Assembly: GCA_903916165.1 (NCBI GenBank)
Contig: CAIWVR010000281.1
Span: 1 to 16,133 of the forward strand
Origin: an uncultured Hyphomicrobiales bacterium
Lineage (GTDB): Bacteria; Pseudomonadota; Alphaproteobacteria; Rhizobiales; Beijerinckiaceae
Direction: 5' to 3'
DNA length: 16,133 nt
Position 1 is the first letter of the stretch. Each line of letters starts with the position of its first letter. The translations under genes and the position numbers were made by a program. The notes under the pieces are model-generated. The model worked only from the letters and a program-made list of their open reading frames with translations, ran no database searches and had not been told where the DNA came from. Positions 8,161 to 14,649 of the stretch are shown in pieces.

Positions 8161-8284
8161 ACCCTCTCCCAAGGGGAGAGGGTGGCTCCGAAGGAGCCGG
8201 GTGAGGGGTTACGCTCTCTCCGGCTGAAAGCATAGCCCCTCATCCGTCACGCTTCACGTGCCACCTTCTCCCTCCGGGAGAAGG
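8161..8284. repeat. Composite intergenic palindrome (CCCTCTCCC / GGGAGAGGG type)
   Basis: Two arms (8161-8208 and 8236-8284) are related inverted copies, and each carries smaller hairpins. The left arm has CCCTCTCCC facing GGGAGAGGG, then GGCTCC-GAA-GGAGCC (8184-8198). The right arm has CCTTCTCCC-TCC-GGGAGAAGG (8264-8284), a perfect nine-base stem. It begins two bases after the acyl-CoA dehydrogenase stop and ends just upstream of the next promoter. It belongs to a different family from the repeats at 5.7 and 10.1 kb. It may protect mRNA 3' ends or attenuate readthrough. Confidence 0.85.
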
Positions 8285-8294
8285 GAGGCGCGTC

Positions 8295-8323
8295 TTGACA
8301 GCGCAGGCGCAAACGCCTGCAAT
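8295..8323 (+). promoter_or_regulatory. Sigma-70-like promoter with an embedded dyad, upstream of tctC-like gene
   Basis: A perfect -35 box TTGACA (8295-8300) is followed after 17 bases by TGCAAT (8318-8323), four of six matches to the -10 consensus. Inside the spacer and running into the -10 is a perfect 7-bp inverted repeat, GCAGGCG-CAAA-CGCCTGC (8303-8320). That is a typical position for a repressor operator. Downstream, GACCGGC occurs twice, 11 bases apart (8333 and 8344). The leader to the ATG at 8372 would be about 40 bases. Regulation is inferred from the layout. Confidence 0.55.
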
Positions 8324-8371
8324 CGGGAAACGGACCGGCGACAGACCGGCCCATTCGGGAGGACGTCTGGC

Positions 8372-9448
8372 ATGAACGCGAAACTCTTTCGCATGACGCT
8401 TTGCGCGCTCGGGGCCATCCTCGCGGCCGCGCCCGCGCAAGCCGCAGATGCAGTCACCGATTTTTATCAGGGCAAAACGATCCGCATGATCATCCGCGCC
8501 GGCGTGGGCGGTGGCTATGACCAATATTCGCGCCTGCTCGGCCGCTATATCGGACGCCACATTCCCGGCCAGCCGACCATCCTGCCGGTCAACATGCCCG
8601 GCGGGGGCGGCATTGTCGCGGCCAACCATGTCGCACAGATCGCCCCGCGCGACGGCACCATCCTGTCCATGGTGGGACAGGGCCTCGTCGTCGATCAGGC
8701 GCTCGGCCTCAACTCGTCCTTCAAGGCGGACCTGCGCACGTTCAACTGGATCGGCAATTTGTCGAAATCCAACCAGATCACCGTCGCCTGGCATACATCC
8801 AAGACGAAATCCTATCAGGATGCGCTGACACGCGAGACGCTCATCGGGGCGACTGGCGCCGGCTCGATCTCGACGCAATTGCCAGCCTTCTACAACAATA
8901 TCCTCGGCACCAAATTCAAGATTGTGCACGGCTATCCCGACGGGCGCGACGTCGACATTGCCATGGAACGCGGCGAGGTCGAGGGGCGCGGCACCAACCC
9001 CTGGGCGAGCTATCGCGCCATGTCGCCGCGCTTCGTCAGCGAGAAGCTCATCACGCCCCTGCTCCAGGCCGGGCTGAAACGTGACCCCGACCTGCCGGAC
9101 GTGCCCCTCATCATCGACGTGACGCCGCCGGAGTCGCGGCCGCTCGCTGTCTTCATGGCGAAAGCCGTGTCTGTCGGACGCCCGGTCGCCACCACGCCGG
9201 GCACGCCGAAGGACCGCGTCGCCGCGTTGCGTCGCGCCTTCGACGCCACCCTGATCGACAAGGACTTCATGCGCGAGGCCGAGGCGCAACGCGCCGAGAT
9301 CGATCCGATGGACGGCGACGAACTGGAACGCACCATCGCCGACCTGATCGGCGCGCCCGCCGACCTGCGCGAGCGCGTGAAAATCGCACTGGAGCCCAAG
9401 GCGCGCGACATGGCCGTCGCGCCAGGGGTAAAAGAGGGCAAGGAATGA
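8372..9448 (+). CDS. TctC/Bug-type periplasmic solute receptor (orphan)
   Basis: This 358-residue exported protein is of the tripartite tricarboxylate transporter receptor family, which binds carboxylates, amides or aromatic acids in the periplasm. Residues 1-24 form a Sec signal peptide: N-terminal Lys/Arg, hydrophobic core and a likely AQA|AD cleavage. The mature start DFYQGKTIRMIIRAGVGGGY and the following PGGGGIVAANHV block (about 84-95) are typical of the family. The chosen ATG has GGGAGGA eight bases upstream. Longer frames upstream would remove the signal peptide from the N-terminus. No TctA or TctB membrane subunits lie in the window, so it is an orphan receptor, as is common for Bug proteins. 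It is coupled by ATGA overlap to the RidA-like gene. Confidence 0.9.
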   Translation: MNAKLFRMTLCALGAILAAAPAQAADAVTDFYQGKTIRMIIRAGVGGGYDQYSRLLGRYIGRHIPGQPTILPVNMPGGGGIVAANHVAQIAPRDGTILSMVGQGLVVDQALGLNSSFKADLRTFNWIGNLSKSNQITVAWHTSKTKSYQDALTRETLIGATGAGSISTQLPAFYNNILGTKFKIVHGYPDGRDVDIAMERGEVEGRGTNPWASYRAMSPRFVSEKLITPLLQAGLKRDPDLPDVPLIIDVTPPESRPLAVFMAKAVSVGRPVATTPGTPKDRVAALRRAFDATLIDKDFMREAEAQRAEIDPMDGDELERTIADLIGAPADLRERVKIALEPKARDMAVAPGVKEGKE

Positions 9449-10122
9449 TCGAATCCGAATGGTCCCACATCGAAGGCCGGCGCCTTTTCAGCGTTTCCGT
9501 GACAACGCCCGCGACGGGCGACATCGCACAGGAAGCGGAGCGCAGCCTCGCGGCGGGCGTCGCCGCCCTGATCGCAGCCGGACTGCGGCCTGAGAATATC
9601 GTGCGCTCGCGCCTGTTTACGCATGATCGCGGCAGTCGGCAGCAAGCAAGCGACGTGCGCCGCTTGCGGCTGGGCGGTGCCTTGCGCGGCGCGAGTTCAA
9701 GTTTCTGGGACCTGGCGCGGCTGCCGGCTGATTCGCGCCTGCGTATCGATCTCACCGCGATGGAATCCCCGCCCGACGACAAGCAGATCGTCGAATATGC
9801 GCCGGTGATCGCCCCGCCGAAATTCGTGCGGCTCGGCGGCCTTGTCTTCCTCTCCGGCGTCACCGACATCACGCCCGGGCTGGGGGCCCAGATTGCCACC
9901 ATTCGCGGCAGCATTCGCGCATCGCTCGAGGATGCCGGGACGGACCTGCGCGCTGCGCGGCTTGTGTCGGTTTTTCTCGCCCGCGAGGAAGACCCGCGCG
10001 CCGCTCTGGAACTGGTCGCCGAACATTTCCCCGAGGCGGGCTGCCCGGTGACTCTGACACAGGTCGGCGGCTATTCTGCGCCCGAGAAGCGGATCGAGAT
10101 CGAAGTGACGGCGACTGGTTAA
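9445..10122 (+). CDS. Tandem RidA-like protein (YjgF/YER057c/UK114 family), two fused domains
   Basis: This 225-residue protein reads as two RidA-type domains in series, about 1-108 and 115-225. RidA proteins deaminate reactive enamine/imine intermediates, and some homologues act in pyrimidine or aromatic amine breakdown. Domain 1 keeps the signature ARLPADSRLRID with R92 at the position of the catalytic arginine of RidA (Arg105 in E. coli). Domain 2 has the analogous strand TLTQVGGYSAPEKRIEIEV, with no arginine at that spot. It is therefore a probable structural or degenerate domain. Classic RidA is about 130 residues and trimeric, so a two-domain fusion is less usual. The ATG overlaps the receptor gene stop (ATGA). 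A palindromic repeat follows the stop. Confidence 0.8.
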   Translation: MIESEWSHIEGRRLFSVSVTTPATGDIAQEAERSLAAGVAALIAAGLRPENIVRSRLFTHDRGSRQQASDVRRLRLGGALRGASSSFWDLARLPADSRLRIDLTAMESPPDDKQIVEYAPVIAPPKFVRLGGLVFLSGVTDITPGLGAQIATIRGSIRASLEDAGTDLRAARLVSVFLAREEDPRAALELVAEHFPEAGCPVTLTQVGGYSAPEKRIEIEVTATG

Positions 10123-10131
10123 TCCCAGCCT

Positions 10132-10217
10132 CGTCTTTGCGAGGAGCGAAGCGACGAAGCAATCCATCCAGGCCTCACGCGCGGCCTCTGGATTCCGTCG
10201 CTGCGCTCGCAATGACG
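10132..10217. repeat. Long palindromic intergenic repeat, copy B
   Basis: The left arm (10132-10174) begins CGTCTTTGCGAGGAGCGAAG and ends AAGCAATCCATCCAGGCC. The right arm (10183-10217) is its approximate reverse complement and ends in CGCAATGACG. The outer parts match copy A at 5715-5817 (TTGCGAGGAGC, GCGACG, CAATCCATC), while the loop and inner bases differ. It lies nine bases after the RidA-like stop, on the side facing the Mo-hydroxylase gene. Confidence 0.85.
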
Positions 10218-10252
10218 CCGCCGGGGAGCTATAAAGAGGCGGACACATCACA

Positions 10253-10274
10253 GGCCGCGCCAGGGCGCGCGGCC
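10253..10274 (+). promoter_or_regulatory. GC hairpin in the leader of the Mo-hydroxylase gene
   Basis: GGCCGCGC (10253-10260) pairs perfectly with GCGCGGCC (10267-10274) across a six-base loop, 31 bases before the ATG at 10306. A -10-like TATAAA lies upstream at 10230-10235, but without a convincing -35 box. If that is the promoter, the hairpin sits in the 5' leader and could affect translation or mRNA life. No molybdenum-cofactor riboswitch structure was recognised. Confidence 0.35.
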
Positions 10275-10305
10275 AGACGCCAACAAGAACAAGGGATGGA
10301 AGAAC

Positions 10306-12630
10306 ATGGGTGAGTTTGCGCTTGGACAGCCGGTGCCGCGTTTCGAGGATCCCCGGCTCATCCGCGGCGGTGGCCGTTACGCCGACGACATCAGCCTGCC
10401 AGCCATGGTCCATGGCGTGGTCGTGCGCTCGCAATATGCCCATGCGAAAATCCTGAATATCGACACGCGCGAAGCCCTGAAGGCACCCGGCGTGCTGGCC
10501 GTGCTGACCGGTGAAGACTGGGCGGCGTCCGGCTTTGCCGACCTGCCAATGCCCAAGGGCCGCAAGAAGCGTGACGGTTCGCCCATGCAGAGCGGAAAAT
10601 TTCCGGCCCTGACCAGCGACAAGGTGCGCTGGGTCGGCGATTATGTCGCCTTCGTCATCGCCGAGACGCGGGTGCAGGCGATGGACGCGGCGGAAAAGGT
10701 CGCGGTGGAATATCTCCCCCTGACGCCCAATGTTGTCACCGGCGACGCTCCCAACGACAATATGCCGCTCGTCTGGGACGATTGCGCCAACAACATTTCC
10801 TTCGTGCATCTGGAAGGCAACAAGGACGCGACCGACGCTGCTTTCGCCAAGGCCGACCATATCGTGCGGCGCAAGTTCATCATCAACCGCGTCACGGCGG
10901 CGACCATGGAGCCGCGCGCCTGCGTGGGCAGCTATGATGCCAACGCCGATCGCTACACGATCTACACGACACTGCAGCGCGCGATCCATTATCGCGGCCA
11001 GCTCGCCCGGACCCTGCGCGTGCCGGAAAGCAAGGTGCATGTGATCGCCGGCGACATTGGCGGCTCGTTCGGCATGAAGTCGGGCGTCTACAATGAAGTC
11101 GCGCTGACGCTGTTTGCATCCAAGGTGGTCGGGCGTCCAGTGAAATGGACGTCGACGCGCTCGGAAGCCTTCCTGTCGGACGCGCAGGCGCGCGACAATG
11201 TGACGGAAGCAGCGCTGGCCCTCGACAAGAACGGCAAGTTCCTTGGCCTGCACGTGAAAACCATCGCCAATATCGGTGCCTATCTGCAGCCCGGTGGCGA
11301 CGGCGGTGCGACGTCCAATCTCGGCACGCTGGCTGGCGTCTACATGACGCCCGCGATCCATGTCGATGTCACCGCCGTTTTCACCAACACCAATCCCATG
11401 CGCCCCTATCGCGGCAACGGGCGCCCGGAGGCGGCCTATGTGATTGAGCGCATCATCGATCTGGCGGCGCGTGAACTGAAAATGGATCCGGTGGAGATCC
11501 GCCGCATCAATCTTATCCCGCCCTCCGCCATGCCCTACAAGACGCCGCTGAAATTCGTCTATGATTCCGGCGAATTCGAACAGGGCATGGATCTCGCGCT
11601 GAAAATGGCGGACTGGAAGGGCTTCGAGGCCCGTCGCACCGAGGCCCGCACGCGCGGCAAGCTGCGCGGCATCGGCCTGTCCAATTCCATCGAAAAGGCT
11701 GCGGCACCGGGCTTCGAGGGCGCTGAAATCCGCTTCGACCGCTCGGGCACGGTGACGATTCTCTCGGGTGCGGTGACGCAGGGCCAGGGTCACGAGACCA
11801 TCTTCAAGCAGCTCGTCTGCGACCGTCTCGGCGTGAAGCCGGGCGACGTGCATTATGTACAGGGCGACACTGACGCGGTGTTCCTCGGCGAAGGCACGGG
11901 CGGCTCGCGCACGGCGACGGTTGGCGGCTCGGCGCTCCATTACGCCGCCGAGAAGATCGTCGACAAGGCGATGAAGATCGCCGCCAAAATGCTGGGCGAC
12001 GACGACGTCGACTTCAAGGACGGCATTTTCACCGCCCGCAAGACCAACAAGTCGCTGACCATCAGCGAAATCGCGCGCGGCTCGACCAATCCCAAGAACC
12101 TGCCAGCAGGCATGGAGGTCGGCCTGGTCGCGAGCGCGGTCTATGCCAACGATCTGATGAACTATCCCAATGGCAGCCATGTCTGCGAGATCGAGATCGA
12201 CGAGGAGACAGGCAAGGTCGACATCGTGCGCTACAATGTCGTGGACGACGTCGGCAATGTGCTGAACCCGCTGCTGCTCAAGGGACAGATCCATGGCGGC
12301 ATCGCGCAGGGCGTCGGCCAGATGCTGATGGAAGACCTGACCTACGATCCGCAGAGTGGTGAGTTGCTGGCGGGCTCCTTCGTCGATTACGCCATGCCGC
12401 ACGCTGACAATTTCTGCGCCATCGAGGTGAAGAGCAATCCGGTGCCGACCGCCACCAACCCGCTGGGCGTCAAGGGCGCGGGCGAGGCCGGTTGCGTGGG
12501 TGCCCTGCCCGCGGTCGCCAATGCGCTTGCCGATGCGCTCAGCGTGTTCGGCATCGACGATGTGCCCATGCCCGCCACCTCGGCGCGGATCTGGGGCATG
12601 ATCAAGGCAGCAAAACAGGCCCGAGGCTGA
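10306..12630 (+). CDS. Xanthine dehydrogenase/CoxL-family molybdopterin hydroxylase, large subunit
   Basis: This 774-residue subunit carries the Mo-cytosine or Mo-pterin dinucleotide centre of enzymes that hydroxylate heterocycles, aldehydes or purines with water-derived oxygen. The N-terminal GQPVPRFEDPRLIRGGGRYADD block is typical, as are GGSFGMKSG (252-260) at the cofactor and TQGQGHET in the C-terminal half. The catalytic glutamate is E727 in GVKGAGEAG. The active-site loop reads PYRGNGRPE (367-375), not the AYRCSFR of carbon monoxide dehydrogenase, so CO oxidation is unlikely. The iron-sulfur and FAD subunits normally encoded next to it are absent here. The ATG at 10306 is chosen because a nearby ATG ten bases upstream is out of frame. 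Xanthine, nicotinate, quinoline or aldehyde are all possible substrates. Confidence 0.92.
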   Translation: MGEFALGQPVPRFEDPRLIRGGGRYADDISLPAMVHGVVVRSQYAHAKILNIDTREALKAPGVLAVLTGEDWAASGFADLPMPKGRKKRDGSPMQSGKFPALTSDKVRWVGDYVAFVIAETRVQAMDAAEKVAVEYLPLTPNVVTGDAPNDNMPLVWDDCANNISFVHLEGNKDATDAAFAKADHIVRRKFIINRVTAATMEPRACVGSYDANADRYTIYTTLQRAIHYRGQLARTLRVPESKVHVIAGDIGGSFGMKSGVYNEVALTLFASKVVGRPVKWTSTRSEAFLSDAQARDNVTEAALALDKNGKFLGLHVKTIANIGAYLQPGGDGGATSNLGTLAGVYMTPAIHVDVTAVFTNTNPMRPYRGNGRPEAAYVIERIIDLAARELKMDPVEIRRINLIPPSAMPYKTPLKFVYDSGEFEQGMDLALKMADWKGFEARRTEARTRGKLRGIGLSNSIEKAAAPGFEGAEIRFDRSGTVTILSGAVTQGQGHETIFKQLVCDRLGVKPGDVHYVQGDTDAVFLGEGTGGSRTATVGGSALHYAAEKIVDKAMKIAAKMLGDDDVDFKDGIFTARKTNKSLTISEIARGSTNPKNLPAGMEVGLVASAVYANDLMNYPNGSHVCEIEIDEETGKVDIVRYNVVDDVGNVLNPLLLKGQIHGGIAQGVGQMLMEDLTYDPQSGELLAGSFVDYAMPHADNFCAIEVKSNPVPTATNPLGVKGAGEAGCVGALPAVANALADALSVFGIDDVPMPATSARIWGMIKAAKQARG

Positions 12631-12729
12631 CGCAACGTCACGTCCGAATAGATAATTTTTTATAAAGAGAGGGAACATCCAGCCCAAGCTGGGTGTTCTC
12701 CTCCTGCGTCACGTTGCGACGCCCGGGCC
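12618..12729. repeat. Nested inverted repeats between the Mo-hydroxylase and alpha/beta hydrolase genes
   Basis: The outer arms 12618-12642 and 12707-12729 are reverse complements with a few mismatches (shared GGCCCG...GGC and CGCAACGT-ACG). Nested between them is a stem-loop, GAACATCCAGC-CCAA-GCTGGGTGTTC (12673-12698), 10 of 11 pairs. The left outer arm covers the last codons and stop of the Mo-hydroxylase. An AT-rich run (ATAATTTTTTATAAAG) lies between. It could be a terminator/processing structure, a regulatory site or the remains of a small mobile element. No target-site duplication was seen. Confidence 0.7.
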
Positions 12730-12768
12730 TTGCAGTCCGGCTAAAATGCGTTTTTCAAGGACTTTAAA

Positions 12769-13896
12769 ATGAACAAATCCATCAGCCACGGCGGCACCGC
12801 TGACCGTGCCACCCCAACAGCCCCTCCCCTTTCTGGCAACTGGCTGAACCAATTCCAGAAATGTCTGGATAGGCCGCTTCCCGAAACCGCTCTTTTCGCC
12901 AGTGAGAACCGGATCGTCGAAACCTATCGGACGATGCGCCTGCGCGCGTTTGGCAAGCGGAGGCCCGGCACTCTGCCAACCCTGATCGTGCCACCCTTCG
13001 CGGCACATGACGCCGGGCTTGTCGACCTGATGCGTGGCCACTCCCTCGTTCAGGTGCTCGGCGCAGCCCGGGGCGGCGGCGTCTTCGTGACGGACTGGAT
13101 CAACGCCCGCCCTGACGCGGCGCATGCCTCCTTCGACGATCACCTGGCGGAACTGAATGCCGCGATCGACGATCTCGGCGGGGCGGCCCATGTCGTCGGC
13201 CTTGGCATCGGTGGCTGCCTCGCCCTGATCCATGCGGCGCGCTTTCCCGGCAAGATCAAAAGGCTTGTGCTGGCCGGCACTCCGGCGGACACGAGCCTTC
13301 GCCCGTCACTGATGACGCGCTTCGCGCAACAGTCGATCACCTGCGCAGAATTGCCCGACGACGGCATCGTCTGCGGCGCACAATGCCTGCCTCCGCTCAC
13401 CGCAAGACAGAGACCTGAACGCGCTGCACTCGAGACAATGCAGCGCAACCCGGCGTCCTTCGCGCGGGCAGACCTCGACGCCATCGCCGCCTTCGAGGAT
13501 TGGGCGGCCCGCAGCGTCGATCTGCCGGCACGCTATGCGCGCGATCTGCTGACGAAGATCTTTGCGGACAACCAGCTCGCCAAGGGCACTTTTGTCGCAC
13601 TGGGCCGAACCCTCGACCTGCGCACGATCAAGATACCGCTGTTCGTGCTCGCCGGAGCGCGCGACGAGATCACGCCCAGGATGCAGGCACTGTCCGTTCT
13701 CTCTCTCGTGGGGACGACAAAGTCACGCCAGCGCAGCCGTGTTGCACCCTGCGGGCATTACGCGCTCTTTGTCGGTGCCGGCACGCTCGCCCGCGAATGG
13801 CGCACCATCGCGGGCTGGCTGCAGGCGTCGGCACCAACGCCGCAACGCTCCAAGCTTCACACCATGGCAGGCAGCGTTTCAAGCAAACGTCCATAG
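12769..13896 (+). CDS. Alpha/beta hydrolase related to PHA synthase (PhaC), nucleophile Cys replaced by Gly
   Basis: This 375-residue protein aligns by eye with the alpha/beta core of PhaC polyhydroxyalkanoate synthases. It has LIVPPFAAHDAGLVDLMRGH (72-91), like the PhaC strand and oxyanion region, VFVTDWINARPD (105-116), the nucleophile elbow at 142-150, D299 in AGARDEITP and H330 in APCGHYALF. PhaC has G-x-C-x-G-G at the elbow. Here it reads G144-L-G146-I-G-G, so the nucleophile is glycine (codon GGC at 13204). Asp and His of the triad remain. The start has AAGGACTTTAAA just upstream. It follows the Mo-hydroxylase in the same direction after a nested palindrome. Its end overlaps the convergent racemase-like gene by 40 bp. 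It may be a non-catalytic or altered homologue. Its function is unknown. Confidence 0.8.
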   Translation: MNKSISHGGTADRATPTAPPLSGNWLNQFQKCLDRPLPETALFASENRIVETYRTMRLRAFGKRRPGTLPTLIVPPFAAHDAGLVDLMRGHSLVQVLGAARGGGVFVTDWINARPDAAHASFDDHLAELNAAIDDLGGAAHVVGLGIGGCLALIHAARFPGKIKRLVLAGTPADTSLRPSLMTRFAQQSITCAELPDDGIVCGAQCLPPLTARQRPERAALETMQRNPASFARADLDAIAAFEDWAARSVDLPARYARDLLTKIFADNQLAKGTFVALGRTLDLRTIKIPLFVLAGARDEITPRMQALSVLSLVGTTKSRQRSRVAPCGHYALFVGAGTLAREWRTIAGWLQASAPTPQRSKLHTMAGSVSSKRP

Positions 13897-14591
13897 CCCG
13901 AACGCGGTTCGTTGACGTGCAAGCGCTTCTGGAATTCCCAGACGCGCGCGGGCACCGGATGGATGACCGGCACGCCAAGATCGCGTTCCAGCATGTCAAC
14001 GATATGCAGCGTGCGCCAGCCCGAGCCCAGCATGTAGATGGCGTCGGCACCGCCCGCTTGCAGGTAGCTCTTTTTGATGTGGGCGTAGATGAGTTCGCCC
14101 GACAGCTCCTGCACCTTGTTGAAGGGCACGTCGATTCCCGCCATGCACCGCACGTCGAAGCCAGCGTCCCGGAAATAGGCCGCGAAACTGTCGTTGATCT
14201 CGCCATGAAAATAGGTCGCGCCAACGATGGATTTCACGCCCAGCGCACGAAGCGCGGAAATATGGTTCTGGCCGGCGGTGAAGATCGGCGTCTTGTATGT
14301 CTCTTCCCATCCCGCGACGAGCCGCGTTTCAGCCTCGCGGCCCAGCACCATGAAGGGCGGCGCGCCATTGGGATGGATGGCATCGCAGCCCTGCTCGGCG
14401 CAGAGCGCAATCTGCTGCTCATAGGCGCCCATCACAGTGCCGAATTCCTCGCGCGTGCCGCGGCTGATGTTGAGGAACAGCGGAATGACGCCGATGCCTT
14501 CAGGCAGCAGGCGAATGAATTCCTCCGTCGCGCCGGGACGCAATGTCGGATGAATGATGCCCGCAATGCCGCGCCATGCCGAAAAAGCCAT
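13857..14591 (-). CDS. Asp/Glu racemase-superfamily protein (maleate isomerase/AMDase-like), catalytic Cys absent
   Basis: This 244-residue protein resembles the superfamily of Asp/Glu racemases, arylmalonate decarboxylases and maleate cis-trans isomerases. Support comes from GVIPLFLNISRGT early on, the GVKSIVGATYFHGEINDSFA middle block and YFRDAGFDVRCM, then GADAIYMLGSGWRT (181-194). The family's two active-site Cys normally sit after the second and penultimate strands. Here those places read HPNGA (73-77) and LGSGW (188-192). The only cysteines are C64, C69 and C149. A different chemistry, or none, is likely. The ATG has GGGGAGG upstream. It lies 58 bp after the EamA transporter gene, likely one operon, and its 3' end overlaps the convergent hydrolase gene. 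Confidence 0.8.
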   Translation of the reverse strand: MAFSAWRGIAGIIHPTLRPGATEEFIRLLPEGIGVIPLFLNISRGTREEFGTVMGAYEQQIALCAEQGCDAIHPNGAPPFMVLGREAETRLVAGWEETYKTPIFTAGQNHISALRALGVKSIVGATYFHGEINDSFAAYFRDAGFDVRCMAGIDVPFNKVQELSGELIYAHIKKSYLQAGGADAIYMLGSGWRTLHIVDMLERDLGVPVIHPVPARVWEFQKRLHVNEPRSGYGRLLETLPAMV

Positions 14592-14649
14592 GCGTAACCC
14601 TCCCCTTGTCGCGCGCTCTTGAAGGGCACGCTGCGGCGGCGATCATGCC

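Noticed and set aside
10306..12630. Aerobic carbon monoxide dehydrogenase (CoxL)
   Set aside because: The active-site loop is PYRGNGRPE, without the Cys-containing AYRCSFR of true CO dehydrogenases.
9697..12687. 996-codon minus-strand open frame
   Set aside because: It is antisense to the Mo-hydroxylase and RidA-like genes. Composition is biased to His, Asp, Arg and Gly and no motif is found.
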